Below are positions 48,913 to 56,947 of a stretch of 64,000 nt of DNA, piece after piece (within the stretch, counting starts at the first letter, position 1; each line of letters opens with the position of its first letter). This DNA comes from Roseiconus lacunae (GTDB lineage Bacteria > Planctomycetota > Planctomycetia > Pirellulales > Pirellulaceae). The translations under genes and the position numbers were made by a program. The stretch is from NCBI RefSeq assembly GCF_008312935.1, contig NZ_VSZO01000001.1, positions 1,116,001-1,180,000 on the forward strand, written 5' to 3'. Under the pieces are notes generated by a model. That model was not told where the DNA came from and made no database searches. It was given only the letters and a program-made list of their open reading frames with translations.

Positions 48913-49251
48913 TCTACGTACAAACAAGATGTGCGAACCTCCGGGAAACTCACAAGCATCGGACAAGTGGTCCGGCACTGGCGATTCGATTGCGGTTACA
49001 CGTGACAGACGCTTCGCGAGCGTAACGCCGCAAACTGTTCGTTGTTGGTTAGCGGATTGGAACTGGAGCTTGCCATTCGCGGCTGTTGTTATGGTTTCTA
49101 CGAGTGACGTTTGTGCCGTTTTTAGCCGGAACGGCCTCTGACTTTGTAAGCTGTTTTAGGGTAAGGGTTTAGGAAAGAGAGAGTTTTCGAAAGGTCTCAC
49201 GCTGGGGGTTACGCTCGGGGAGACACCGAAACACACACCGACGGCGCTGGG

Positions 49252-49620
49252 GCGATGATCGTCGAACTCCGGTCAACCGGTCCTCACACGTTGGTCAGTC
49301 CTAGCGCGCATCCCAGCGGTGAAGAGTATGACCGACTCGATGTAGAACCGGCGACCGTTCCCGCTCCAATGCTGGCTGCCTGCGTGAAAGCTCTTGCTGA
49401 TGCCGTGATCGTGCGACGTGGGGAAGCGTTATCGCGGGTAAGCCAACGTCGCCGCCACTCTCGCCGACTGACGCGTCCGACGTCGAAACCCGAGCTATCG
49501 CCTACCTCGCTGCGATGCCGCCGGCGGTCTCGAGCAGTGGCGGTCACTCGCAAACCTATGCCGCGGCGACGGCGCTCGTTCACGGCTTCGGGATCGACCC
49601 AGATGGTGCGTTAGCAAGAG
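49252..49620 (+). pseudogene. Prim-pol/DUF3987-type replication protein fragment
   Basis: One frame encodes MIVELRSTGPHTLVSPSAHP and SGEEYDRLDVEPATVPAPML, like the end of a bifunctional primase-polymerase domain. The next frame (from ~49485) gives VETRAIAYLAAMPPAVSSSG and GHSQTYAAATALVHGFGIDP. So it is one frameshifted, truncated mobile-element replication gene. The flanks 48913-49251 have no gene. Confidence 0.6.
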
Positions 49621-49805
49621 TGATAGGTTCGGGTGATGCTTTTAAATATGAGTACGAATCCACCTTCTCAAAGGTCAGAAATGTGTCTGCACATTGCTTC
49701 CGTATACGAGCAACCAACTTCGCGCGCATTGCGTCGGATGAGTCGGGCTCTGGAACGTTGAAGCCTATCCGCACAACGCCCGGTTATTGAAAGTCACAAG
49801 TTCCT

Positions 49806-50177
49806 ATGTTTGTTCCGCCAATCGTCATCTACATCGTCGCCGCGTCGTTTCTTACTGGGATTCTGTTGCCGTTGGTCTTGGGCGCATGGGGGCAACGAGG
49901 TCGACCCGGTGTAATGCTCGGAGTTTTTGGTGGGAGTCTGTTGAGTGTGCCAACTGGGCTACTCAGCGGTTCAATCCTCTGGAGCCTTCTGGAGGAGACG
50001 AGTTTAATGCCTGAAGTAGTCGCGATGGTTGTCGGCCCCTTGGTCGGCTGTTTCGTTGGGACGTTCGTCCTCACACTGATCATGAGGGAAGCGGCGGTAT
50101 GGATCGCGGCAAATCGAAAGCATAGTCGTGATGTTCCGAACAATCACCCGACTAGCACGGCCGGTCAATCAAACTAA
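49806..50177 (+). CDS. Small membrane protein
   Basis: 123 aa with three likely membrane segments (IVIYIVAASFLTGILLPLVL, VMLGVFGGSLLSVPTGLLSG, VVGPLVGCFVGTFVLTLIMR) and a hydrophilic C-terminus. Family not recognised. Stands alone between the primase remnant and the NADAR gene; no operon partner is apparent. The 240 bp after it show no further gene. Confidence 0.6.
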   Translation: MFVPPIVIYIVAASFLTGILLPLVLGAWGQRGRPGVMLGVFGGSLLSVPTGLLSGSILWSLLEETSLMPEVVAMVVGPLVGCFVGTFVLTLIMREAAVWIAANRKHSRDVPNNHPTSTAGQSN

Positions 50178-50420
50178 GCGAACCGTCAGCGGAAAGTCGC
50201 AAGGTAAGGTTCACCACTCAGGGAACGCTCGCCATGGGACACGGTAGAACATTGTTCGACGATTGTCGCCGGACTGCGGATGGGGCCACCCAGGGCGAGC
50301 ATGTTCGTCCCAGGGCCGCGGGAACAGCCTCGCTATTAGACACAGTTTGATTTGTTTGTCCGAATAGCCTTGCGAACCTTGCCTCGTCTTTAGGTGTCTT
50401 CGTCGAAACTATCAAAAGAC

Positions 50421-50888
50421 ATGGAAAACGAGATGAACCAACCAATCAAATTCTACAGTACAGGCGATGAATACGGCGAGTTTTCCAACTTCGCTGCGTA
50501 CCCCATACGAATCGGCAATCGTATTTGGCCGACGAGTGAGCACTACTTCCAGGCGATGAAGTTCAAGGACAAGAAAGACCAAGAGCAGATTCGAAAAGCG
50601 AACTCGCCGATGCTCGCGGCAAGGATGGGACGTGATCGCAAGCGTACCTTGCGCAAGGATTGGGAATCCGCCAAAGTGAACGTCATGCATGAAGCACTTG
50701 TTGCGAAATTTACGCAACACGAAGAACTCCGAGAGTTGCTCCTCGGCACCGGCGACGCCAAAATCATCGAACACACAGCCAACGATGATTACTGGGGCGA
50801 TGGTGGCGATGGCCGCGGCAAGAACATGCTCGGCCGTTTGCTAGTTGAACTGCGTGAGACCCTGCGTCCGCAGACCACCGAAGGCTAG
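50421..50888 (+). CDS. NADAR family protein (YbiA-like)
   Basis: 155 aa from ATG 50421. Family pattern: IKFYSTGDEYGEFSNFAAYP, WPTSEHYFQAMKFKDKKDQE, LAARMGRDRKRTLRKDW, AVNDDYWGDG-like segment HTANDDYWGDGGDGRGKNML. NADAR proteins act on N-glycosidic bonds; reported activities include removing ADP-ribose from guanine in DNA and riboflavin-pathway intermediates. In a defence neighbourhood an anti-toxin-like role is conceivable. Confidence 0.9.
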   Translation: MENEMNQPIKFYSTGDEYGEFSNFAAYPIRIGNRIWPTSEHYFQAMKFKDKKDQEQIRKANSPMLAARMGRDRKRTLRKDWESAKVNVMHEALVAKFTQHEELRELLLGTGDAKIIEHTANDDYWGDGGDGRGKNMLGRLLVELRETLRPQTTEG

Positions 50889-51094
50889 CTCGACACTGTG
50901 GAATAGCGTTCGTCCCATCCATCCAACCATCTAAACAACCAATCACCGACGGAACCCTTCCGTTTCTCTCCTCGCCTTGGAAGGGCCAGTGCACATGCAG
51001 GTTGCTGTGTTGTTTTGAGCGACCCCGTCACGGGGTGGTCGCTTGATCGGCCACGTGCGAAGCACCTGTCAAAGGCCCAGCGTCTTACGAAGAG

Positions 51095-51232
51095 AATCCG
51101 CGAATCAGCGACGATGCGGTTGCCCCCGTGGTCTAATCCATCAACGAGTTCGGTTTCCGGCAACCGATCGTCGTCGATCCCGACGGCGTCATTATCGTCG
51201 GCCATAAACGAGCCATCCGTCACGTGATCTAA
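51095..51232 (+). pseudogene. ParB-like N-terminal domain fragment with in-frame stop
   Basis: NPRISDDAVAPVV, TAA, then SINEFGFRQPIVVDPDGVII and VGHKRA. This is the start of a ParB/Spo0J-type nuclease domain, common in partition proteins and phage methylases, broken by one stop and then lost. Consistent with decay of a mobile element between 49 and 51.3 kb. Confidence 0.65.
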
Positions 51233-51242
51233 GACACGAACT

Positions 51243-51335
51243 GGTGAAAGTCATTCATGCACGCCCGTCTCAACGAAACGCCGACTCCCATGGGAACGAC
51301 GCATAAATCGACAATGACTTTCATTCTTGCTAACT
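51243..51335. repeat. Short inverted repeat
   Basis: GAAAGTCATT and AATGACTTTC, about 60 bp apart, border a non-coding piece. The flanking stretch 50889-51474 otherwise holds only the ParB fragment. Could be an RNA hairpin or a small element's ends; too short to decide. Confidence 0.4.
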
Positions 51336-51474
51336 CGATGTTGGTTTGGATGATACGATGTCGCTCCGCCAAACGACTCCTGACATCGGCGGCGACCAGT
51401 CGTCCGGAGCGATCGCGAACTTTGCCCTTCAATTTCGTGTCGCGACGGTTTGACCAAATGATGGAAGAGTGGCA

Positions 51475-52620
51475 ATGTCGTTAGACGGCGAAGAGATCAA
51501 AGAAGAAGACCGGGAACCCGGCCCCGAAGTGACGCCCAAGCTGTTTCGCAAGTGGCAAAAAGCTCGACGAGGTTCCATTGTAGCTGAGGACATGACCAAT
51601 CCCGTCTGGGCTTGGCTGTTTCGAGGTCGTGTAGATCCCTACCACGCAAACGAACGTTTCAAATCACGGCTGGGAAAAATACTCGGCAGCGTCGATTTTC
51701 CGGATGAACCTCGCTGGGCTGGGTGTCGAATGGGGCAATCGCGGACCGAACTCGCCGATGGTCGCGTGTTTTGGATCGCTGGAGAGCACGAGGACTACTA
51801 CGATCCAGATTTCTTCATCTACAACGATCTCATCATCGAGCACGGGGACGGAGCCGTGCAGATCCTCGGCTATCCTGAAGAAGCTTTTCGCCCGACTGAC
51901 TTTCACACGGCGACGGCTATCAACGGTGGAAAAGAGATTTTGATCATTGGAAGTATCGGCTATCCCGACGATCGCGAAGTGGGACGCACCCAGGTCTACT
52001 CCCTCAATACGGACACGCTTGCGATTGAGGAGATTTCCACCACGGGCAGCCCTCCAGGATGGATCAGCAAACACAATGCACAATTGACCGAAGATGCGTC
52101 AGCGATTTTGGTGTCTGGCGGAGACTTGTTGACCGAAGATGGCTTCCTCGAAAATATCGATGATTGGTCATTGTCACTGGCCGACTTCTCCTGGACTCGA
52201 TTAACGATCCGAAATTGGACTCGGTTTCAAGTTGCTCGTTGCGATCAAGCGAGTCTGCATCTGTGGAGCTATGAAATGCGGAAGTTCGCACTTGATCATC
52301 CAGGTGCAGGTTTTGACCGAGAGGCTGACTTGGCGGATGAGATCGGTACAGAGCCAAACATGGACGCTTACGAATCCCTTTACCGACCGCAAATGACACA
52401 CACGTCGTTGGATCCCCAAGACGAATGCGACGAAGATTGGCGGACTAAGAGAATCGATGTGGAGGGCGTGCACGTGCGCTACGTTGACAATATGGATCAT
52501 GTCACAGTGACGATTGAAGGGAATTTAGACCGAACAATCGTCGAGGCACTTGCCGAAGATCTGCATGCAAAGCTCGCACTCGTCGAGAACGCAGAATGCC
52601 GGATCAAGTGGATTGATTAA
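51475..52620 (+). CDS. Hypothetical protein, possible Kelch-like repeats
   Basis: 381 aa from ATG 51475. Contains beta-rich segments with Gly-rich turns (AGCRMGQSRTELADGRVFWI, TATAINGGKEILIIGSIGYP, TQVYSLNTDTLAIEEI, DASAILVSGGDLL) that look like two to three Kelch-type blades. The C-terminus (VEGVHVRYVDNMDHVTVTIE) is a separate small domain. Function unknown. Confidence 0.7.
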   Translation: MSLDGEEIKEEDREPGPEVTPKLFRKWQKARRGSIVAEDMTNPVWAWLFRGRVDPYHANERFKSRLGKILGSVDFPDEPRWAGCRMGQSRTELADGRVFWIAGEHEDYYDPDFFIYNDLIIEHGDGAVQILGYPEEAFRPTDFHTATAINGGKEILIIGSIGYPDDREVGRTQVYSLNTDTLAIEEISTTGSPPGWISKHNAQLTEDASAILVSGGDLLTEDGFLENIDDWSLSLADFSWTRLTIRNWTRFQVARCDQASLHLWSYEMRKFALDHPGAGFDREADLADEIGTEPNMDAYESLYRPQMTHTSLDPQDECDEDWRTKRIDVEGVHVRYVDNMDHVTVTIEGNLDRTIVEALAEDLHAKLALVENAECRIKWID

Positions 52621-52661
52621 GCAATCGAATACAAGTCCGTGATCGAACGGAGCACTGACCA

Positions 52662-53018
52662 ATGGACTCAAGCGATACGCAACATAGCAAGCTCAGAGGT
52701 GGACTGAAGGTTGACACAGAGGTTGTCGGCACTGGGGCTGTTGCGTCGCGTGGCGATTCAGTAGTGATCCGACTGGAGATCCGGCTCAATCATGGAGACG
52801 TCGTTGCAACGTTTGATGAATATGCTTTTGAGGTTGGCAAACGGCAGGTCATCGCCGCTATAGACTACGCAGTGGAAGGAATGCACGTCGGCGGGCGTCG
52901 CGAACTAAAAGCTGGTCCGCATCTTTGCTACGGTGCCGCAGGTGTTTCCGAAAAGATTCCCTCGAACGCCGCCCTGTTTCTAAGCATCGAACTGCTGCGT
53001 TGCGAGAAATCGGGCTGA
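52662..53018 (+). CDS. FKBP-type peptidyl-prolyl isomerase-like protein
   Basis: 118 aa. FKBP fold segments: LKVDTEVVGTGAVASRGDSV, GKRQVIAAIDYAVEGMHVGG (equivalent of VIPGWEEGLxGMxxGxxR), RRELKAGPHLCYGAAG and SNAALFLSIELLRCE. Several usual active-site aromatics are replaced, so catalysis is uncertain. Cytoplasmic (no signal peptide). Confidence 0.75.
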   Translation: MDSSDTQHSKLRGGLKVDTEVVGTGAVASRGDSVVIRLEIRLNHGDVVATFDEYAFEVGKRQVIAAIDYAVEGMHVGGRRELKAGPHLCYGAAGVSEKIPSNAALFLSIELLRCEKSG

Positions 53019-53049
53019 CTACGATGTGGCTTTGAGTAGGTTCATGGAC

Positions 53050-53500
53050 AGGTCGACATTCGACGCGTGCGACGATGATGTTCGCCGGTCCTTGCAAACA
53101 AAAGCGATTCCCATGTGCGGCCTGTGTCCAGCGAACCGTACCACGTGCCGCCTCGCTACTCAGCGCCGGACAACCTGCCGCCCGGTCACCCCGGTGAGTA
53201 CTATCCAGGCATGCCGCCGTATCCAGTCGTTCCCCCGGTACCGGATGGCCTTCGCCCATCAATGTTTCTTTAAAGACTTCGGACTCCAATCATGTCATTT
53301 GACTCGGCAACGATTGAATGCATCGGCTCTGCCGTCGGATCGTCGAGCATCTCTTCCAGTAAGCTTGCGATCACGGGGCCTTCATCGTTGCCGAATGCAT
53401 CAAGGTGTACAGCAAGGATGCGATCACGATCATCGCTGCGAGCCGGTCGGAATTGAATGGAGTCGGTGTTCATCGCTGGTGTTAATCTTCAGGCGTGTCG
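53050..53500. repeat. Collapsed duplicate of the 14.1-17.4 kb region
   Basis: Successive blocks match, in the same order, the radical-SAM 3' end (14.11 kb), the Pro-rich gene (14.50 kb), the TIGR03643 start (15.10 kb) and the GNAT N-terminal region (17.18-17.37 kb). The material between blocks has been deleted. No intact reading frame remains. Confidence 0.85.
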
Positions 53501-53550
53501 CCCATAATGCGCTTCGAAAGATTCAGATTCTACCGAGATGCCGCGGACAT

Positions 53551-54019
53551 ATGAGTGACCTAAGAGAATTGCAGTTCAACAATCTCGAAGCCGCCGTTGA
53601 TGACGCTCGGCAATTGTTGGCCACCGGGTATGTCCGGCACGGAAACTGGTCGCTCGGGCAGATCTGTCGGCACTTGGTTTTGGTTCAAGACCCCAGCGTC
53701 GATGGCTATCCGGTTTGGATGTCACTGTTTGCGCCATTGCGGCCTCTGGTGTGACGACTACTGTTGCACCAAGGTGCTGAGCGGTGATTCTCCTCGCGGG
53801 ATACGAACAGCTTCGATATTCGTTCCGCTTGATGATTTGGAAGATGCAACCGAAGTGGAAGCATTCGCGGCAAGTGTTACACGCTTGCTGAATCACTCCG
53901 GCAACTTCGTTCCGCATCCAGGATTCGGCAGGCTGCCACGCGAGAAGATTCTGGAAATCCACACCGCTCATGCTGCTCACCATCTCCGACATCTTCGAAC
54001 CGAAGGTGAATCTGTTTGA
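53551..54019 (+). pseudogene. Broken copy of the DUF1569 gene
   Basis: About 90% like 17440-17907. Two lesions are visible: an in-frame TGA at 53752-53754 where the intact gene has an Arg codon, and a one-base insertion (TTGCACCAAGG versus TTGCCCAAGG). The downstream part is in another frame (TASIFVPLDDLEDATEVEAF). Confidence 0.9.
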
Positions 54020-54180
54020 TTGGCCGACGGAGAAAAACTCGCAAACGGATGTGCGATTTCCAATTGTCGGTCGACTTTCCAAGTCGAATCCGTTTTCCGC
54101 TGTACGTTGTCGACTCGGAGAGTCAAGCGACTATGCAAATCGGTAGTCCATCATGACGGCCTGGATTGAACTTGCTGCCA

Positions 54181-54272
54181 AGCCACCGACAGGCCAGACA
54201 CGCTCGACTATCCCAGGATGACCGAAGTCACCTTAGGCGTCGCATCCGCGATGCGTAAATTGCTTCAGTAGT
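54181..54272 (+). pseudogene. 3' fragment of an M28 peptidase gene
   Basis: Matches the last ~90 bp of the M28 gene at 32.16-32.25 kb (PDTLDYPRMTEVTLGVASAM) including its stop. It lies right after the broken DUF1569 copy, extending the duplicated region to 32.2 kb with 18-32 kb missing. Confidence 0.85.
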
Positions 54273-54505
54273 GGACGAGGCCGCGAGTCCCTTGTCAACA
54301 ATCCTGCGGACGAGGCGCTGGGCCCTTCTTTTAGCATCGAGCAACCTTTGTCGTCGGATTTTCGTGTGTCGCTCGGCTCTGATAGCCGTCAGCGGCTTCG
54401 TCGAGCGTTGTCGGCTCGGAGATCCGAACGACCATTGTTTCAGGTTCGATGCTTAGCCCTTCACACAAAAGGATCTTTGGCAAGATCCACTACCTCAGGA
54501 GCTGC
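54268..54505. repeat. Degenerate type-B REP-like sequence
   Basis: Starts AGTAGTGGACGAGGCCGCGA and ends near 54478-54500 with AAAAGGATCTTTGGCAAGAT and CCACTACC, like 32544-32602 with an insertion between. No gene. Confidence 0.55.
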
Positions 54506-54819
54506 GCCAGTCCTCGTGTGAATGGCTCCGCATCCTGGCGAAGAGAGCGATCCCACATAAAAGGTCTCGCGCATACGAGCGAGACGTTGCGACGAGCAAA
54601 GCGACTTTCTTGGGAGGTTTGACTTCTCGTGGCATAGTTGTTGTGTCGGAGATGATTTTACATGTCGCAAATCGTTAGCCGCATGTCGCATTTTATCCTC
54701 GACAAGCTGGTCGAGAAAGCAAGAATGATGAGATTGCGGCGGCTTGGCGATTGCCCACTCCATGTCGCAGTTCATTTAGGCGGGACCAAAATGACGGCTG
54801 TGCGACCAATCCTAATTCT

Positions 54820-55010
54820 TTACCTGCTGTGTCGCCGTTCGAACTACATTGCAGTGCGGCGAAACTTTCTCTCGCCGTTCATGCTGACATTTGGCAGGCC
54901 AGTGCTGTTCAGTTCGACGGGCAGACGCAATGTATCCAACGTGCCCACTCAGGCCCTGACTATTTCGAACGAACCGTTGGTGGCCGAGTTGTCACACGCG
55001 TGAAGAACTA
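54820..55010 (+). pseudogene. PSD1/DUF1553-like C-terminal remnant
   Basis: Frame from ~54880 encodes LTFGRPVLFSSTGRRNVSNV and PTQALTISNEPLVAELSHA, similar to the C-terminus of planctomycete DUF1549/DUF1553 cytochrome-like proteins (...RNVSNVPxQALxxxNxPxVxE). A second frame overlaps. Short and without a start; the rest of 54510-55119 shows no gene. Confidence 0.45.
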
Positions 55011-55119
55011 ATGATTCTACTTTTGGAAAAGAACTACGTCGGTCTGGGGATCGCCAACATGGGAGCAGCGATTCAGGTTGGAAAGCTGACACTTGCACAT
55101 CAATAGATGAGAAACAAAT

Positions 55120-56058
55120 ATGAATCCCGCAACCCGATCCGTCGCTCTGATTGCCTTGTTGATCTTTTCAACCAGCGCGATCGCTCAGCAGACCACGCAC
55201 AGCTTCCTGGCGTGTGGCAAGAATACCTACGTCATGGAGGCTGATGGCACGAAGAGTTGGACGTACCCGGCAGCCACGCGAGACGGTTATATCCTCGAAG
55301 ACGGAACAATCATTCTGACGCTAAGCAAATCAAAGCGATACAAGGGTGGAGCCGTTGTCAAAATCGGTGTGGACAAGGCTGAAACGCTTCTTTGGAAAGG
55401 CACGCAAAGTGAAGTCAACAGCGCGCAGCCAACCCAAGATGGCAATTTTGTGATCACGGAAGCGGGAAACAATCCGCGGCTTTTCGAAATCAGCCCGGAT
55501 GGAGAGATCGTTCTGGAGTTTCCGTTGGCATGCCAGAAGGAAAACCATCACATGCAGACGCGGATGGCACGCAAGCTCTCCGACGGAACTTATCTCGTCC
55601 CGCATCTGCTGGACTTCGCCGTCATCCACTATGACGCAGACGGCACAATCTCGAGCAAGCTGGATACAACCGCACCGGGCGATTCCGAACACAAGATCCA
55701 CACCTGGCCATTCACGGCAATCCGACATGGCGATGGCCAAACTCTTGTCTGCTGCACACACGGTAACCGAGTCGTCGACTTCGACCGCGATGGCAAGATC
55801 GCTTGGACGCTAACCAATGACGATTTACCGGGACAATGGCTTCAAGATCCCTGTGGTGCCCAGGTACTGCCCAATGGAAACATCGTCATTACCAGCTATG
55901 CCGCCGGACGTGCAAACCCTCACGCCCCGAAGCTGTTCGAAGTGACACGTGATAAGAAAGTCGTGTGGACGTACACTGACGGCCAAAAGGTTGGCATCCA
56001 TCACTTTCAAATAATCACGACAAACGGAACGAGGCTGAAAGGACCAGTTCTCAAGTGA
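55120..56058 (+). CDS. Secreted beta-propeller (PQQ-like) protein
   Basis: 312 aa. Signal peptide residues 1-22 (ALIALLIFSTSAIAQQ). The mature part repeats short beta blades with D-G turns and Trp-Tyr/Trp-Thr ends (GTKSWTYPAATRDGYILEDG, AQPTQDGNFVITEAGNNPRL, GKIAWTLTNDDLPGQ, KKVVWTYTD), like PQQ/arylsulfotransferase-type propellers. Likely periplasmic, upstream of the sulfatase cluster; role in polysaccharide use is inferred from that. Confidence 0.75.
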   Translation: MNPATRSVALIALLIFSTSAIAQQTTHSFLACGKNTYVMEADGTKSWTYPAATRDGYILEDGTIILTLSKSKRYKGGAVVKIGVDKAETLLWKGTQSEVNSAQPTQDGNFVITEAGNNPRLFEISPDGEIVLEFPLACQKENHHMQTRMARKLSDGTYLVPHLLDFAVIHYDADGTISSKLDTTAPGDSEHKIHTWPFTAIRHGDGQTLVCCTHGNRVVDFDRDGKIAWTLTNDDLPGQWLQDPCGAQVLPNGNIVITSYAAGRANPHAPKLFEVTRDKKVVWTYTDGQKVGIHHFQIITTNGTRLKGPVLK

Positions 56059-56060
56059 CC

Positions 56061-56138
56061 GTCGTGGAATTCGCCAGAATTCCTGACTTGGAAACAACCG
56101 ATCGTCTTTTTGTTGGACTTCTGGCGAAGTCCACTACG
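56061..56138. repeat. REP type A pair upstream of the RAYT gene
   Basis: CGTGGAATTCGCCAGAATTC near 56063 and GACTTCTGGCGAAGTCCACTACG near 56116 form inverted-type ends of a REP/BIME. Type A core: GACTTCTGGCGAAGTCCACT. The same family recurs at 56.8, 59.9, 61.6 and 62.2 kb. Confidence 0.8.
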
Positions 56139-56261
56139 CATTGGGATCTGTTGGACTTCTGGCGAAGTCCGCTACGCATTGGGATCTGTTGGACTTCTGG
56201 CGAAGTCCGCTACGCATTGGGATCTGTTGGACTTCTGGCGAAGTCCACTACGCTTTGGGAC
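56111..56261 (+). repeat. Four tandem 38-bp REP-containing repeats
   Basis: Unit beginning TGTTGGACTTCTGGCGAAGT repeats at 56111, 56149, 56187 and 56225, differing at one base (CCACTACG or CCGCTACG). They end 6 bp before the RAYT start codon. The frame through them is open but probably not translated. Confidence 0.9.
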
Positions 56262-56266
56262 TTGTC

Positions 56267-56869
56267 ATGAGCAAACGCGATCACTTGCGACGACTGGATG
56301 CCAATGCCTATAGGGGCAATGCCGTGGTGCATTGGACGATGACGATGCGAGACCGTCGTACAGGCTGGTTGGATGCGATGTTCTACTATCACTTTCGCGA
56401 GTTGCTGACTCACTCGTTGTTTCGCTATGCGATCGCCTGCCCGATCTTTTGCCTGATGCCGGATCATATGCACCTGATTTGGATCGGGATCCTCGATTCC
56501 TCTGATCAGAAGCTTGCGATGAAGCATCTTCGCACCAGGTTGAACCAATCGCTACGCAAAATCGATGTCGAGTTGCAGGATCAACCTTATGATCATGTGC
56601 TACGACCTGAAGAACGAAACGAAACAGCGATTGTCGAAACTTGCGACTACCTCGCTCGCAATCCGGAGCGAGCAGAACTCGTTCCGTTAGACGGTTACGC
56701 GGAATATCCTTATTCCGGATGTTTGGTCCCCGGGTATCCGGAGCTGAAGCCGTTTCAGCCAGACTTCTGGACGCGTTTCGATCGAGCGACCGCGTATCTG
56801 CGCAAGAATGGACTAGTCGTGGAATTCGCCAGAATTCCGGAAGCAGGAGAAGCAGGAGAAAGCGAATGA
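56267..56869 (+). CDS. REP-associated tyrosine transposase (RAYT)
   Basis: 200 aa from ATG 56267. Y1/HUH core: AVVHWTMTMRDRRTGWLDAM, IACPIFCLMPDHMHLIWIGI (HUH as HMH), HLRTRLNQSLRKIDVELQDQ and ATCDYLARNPERAELV-like segment (ETCDYLARNPERAELVPLDG with the Tyr). C-terminus contains EFARIPEAGEAGESE, encoded by a REP. RAYTs excise and join REP single strands; this one is flanked by REPs on both sides. TGA overlaps the sulfatase ATG. Confidence 0.88.
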   Translation: MSKRDHLRRLDANAYRGNAVVHWTMTMRDRRTGWLDAMFYYHFRELLTHSLFRYAIACPIFCLMPDHMHLIWIGILDSSDQKLAMKHLRTRLNQSLRKIDVELQDQPYDHVLRPEERNETAIVETCDYLARNPERAELVPLDGYAEYPYSGCLVPGYPELKPFQPDFWTRFDRATAYLRKNGLVVEFARIPEAGEAGESE

Positions 56870-56947
56870 TTAGGTGGTTCGTCATGGGACTTCTAGCGAA
56901 GTTTACTACGTTGGTTATTTTGGGACTTCTGGCGAAGTCCACTACGT
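56818..56947. repeat. REP type A copies spanning the RAYT 3' end and sulfatase start
   Basis: GTGGAATTCGCCAGAATTCC at 56819-56840 and two copies of GGACTTCTRGCGAAGTYYACTACG at 56886-56912 and 56922-56947. The latter are inside the signal-peptide region of the next gene. Confidence 0.85.

Noticed and set aside
49515-49790. Independent gene at 49515-49790
   Set aside because: Its recognisable part continues a prim-pol fragment from another frame, and the rest has no similarity; treated as pseudogene.
54040-54150. tRNA remnant (GGAGAGTCAAGCGACT...GCAAATCGG) in the collapsed duplicate
   Set aside because: Only ~10-nt resemblances to the tRNA-Leu(GAG) gene; no arm can be folded, so no claim is made.
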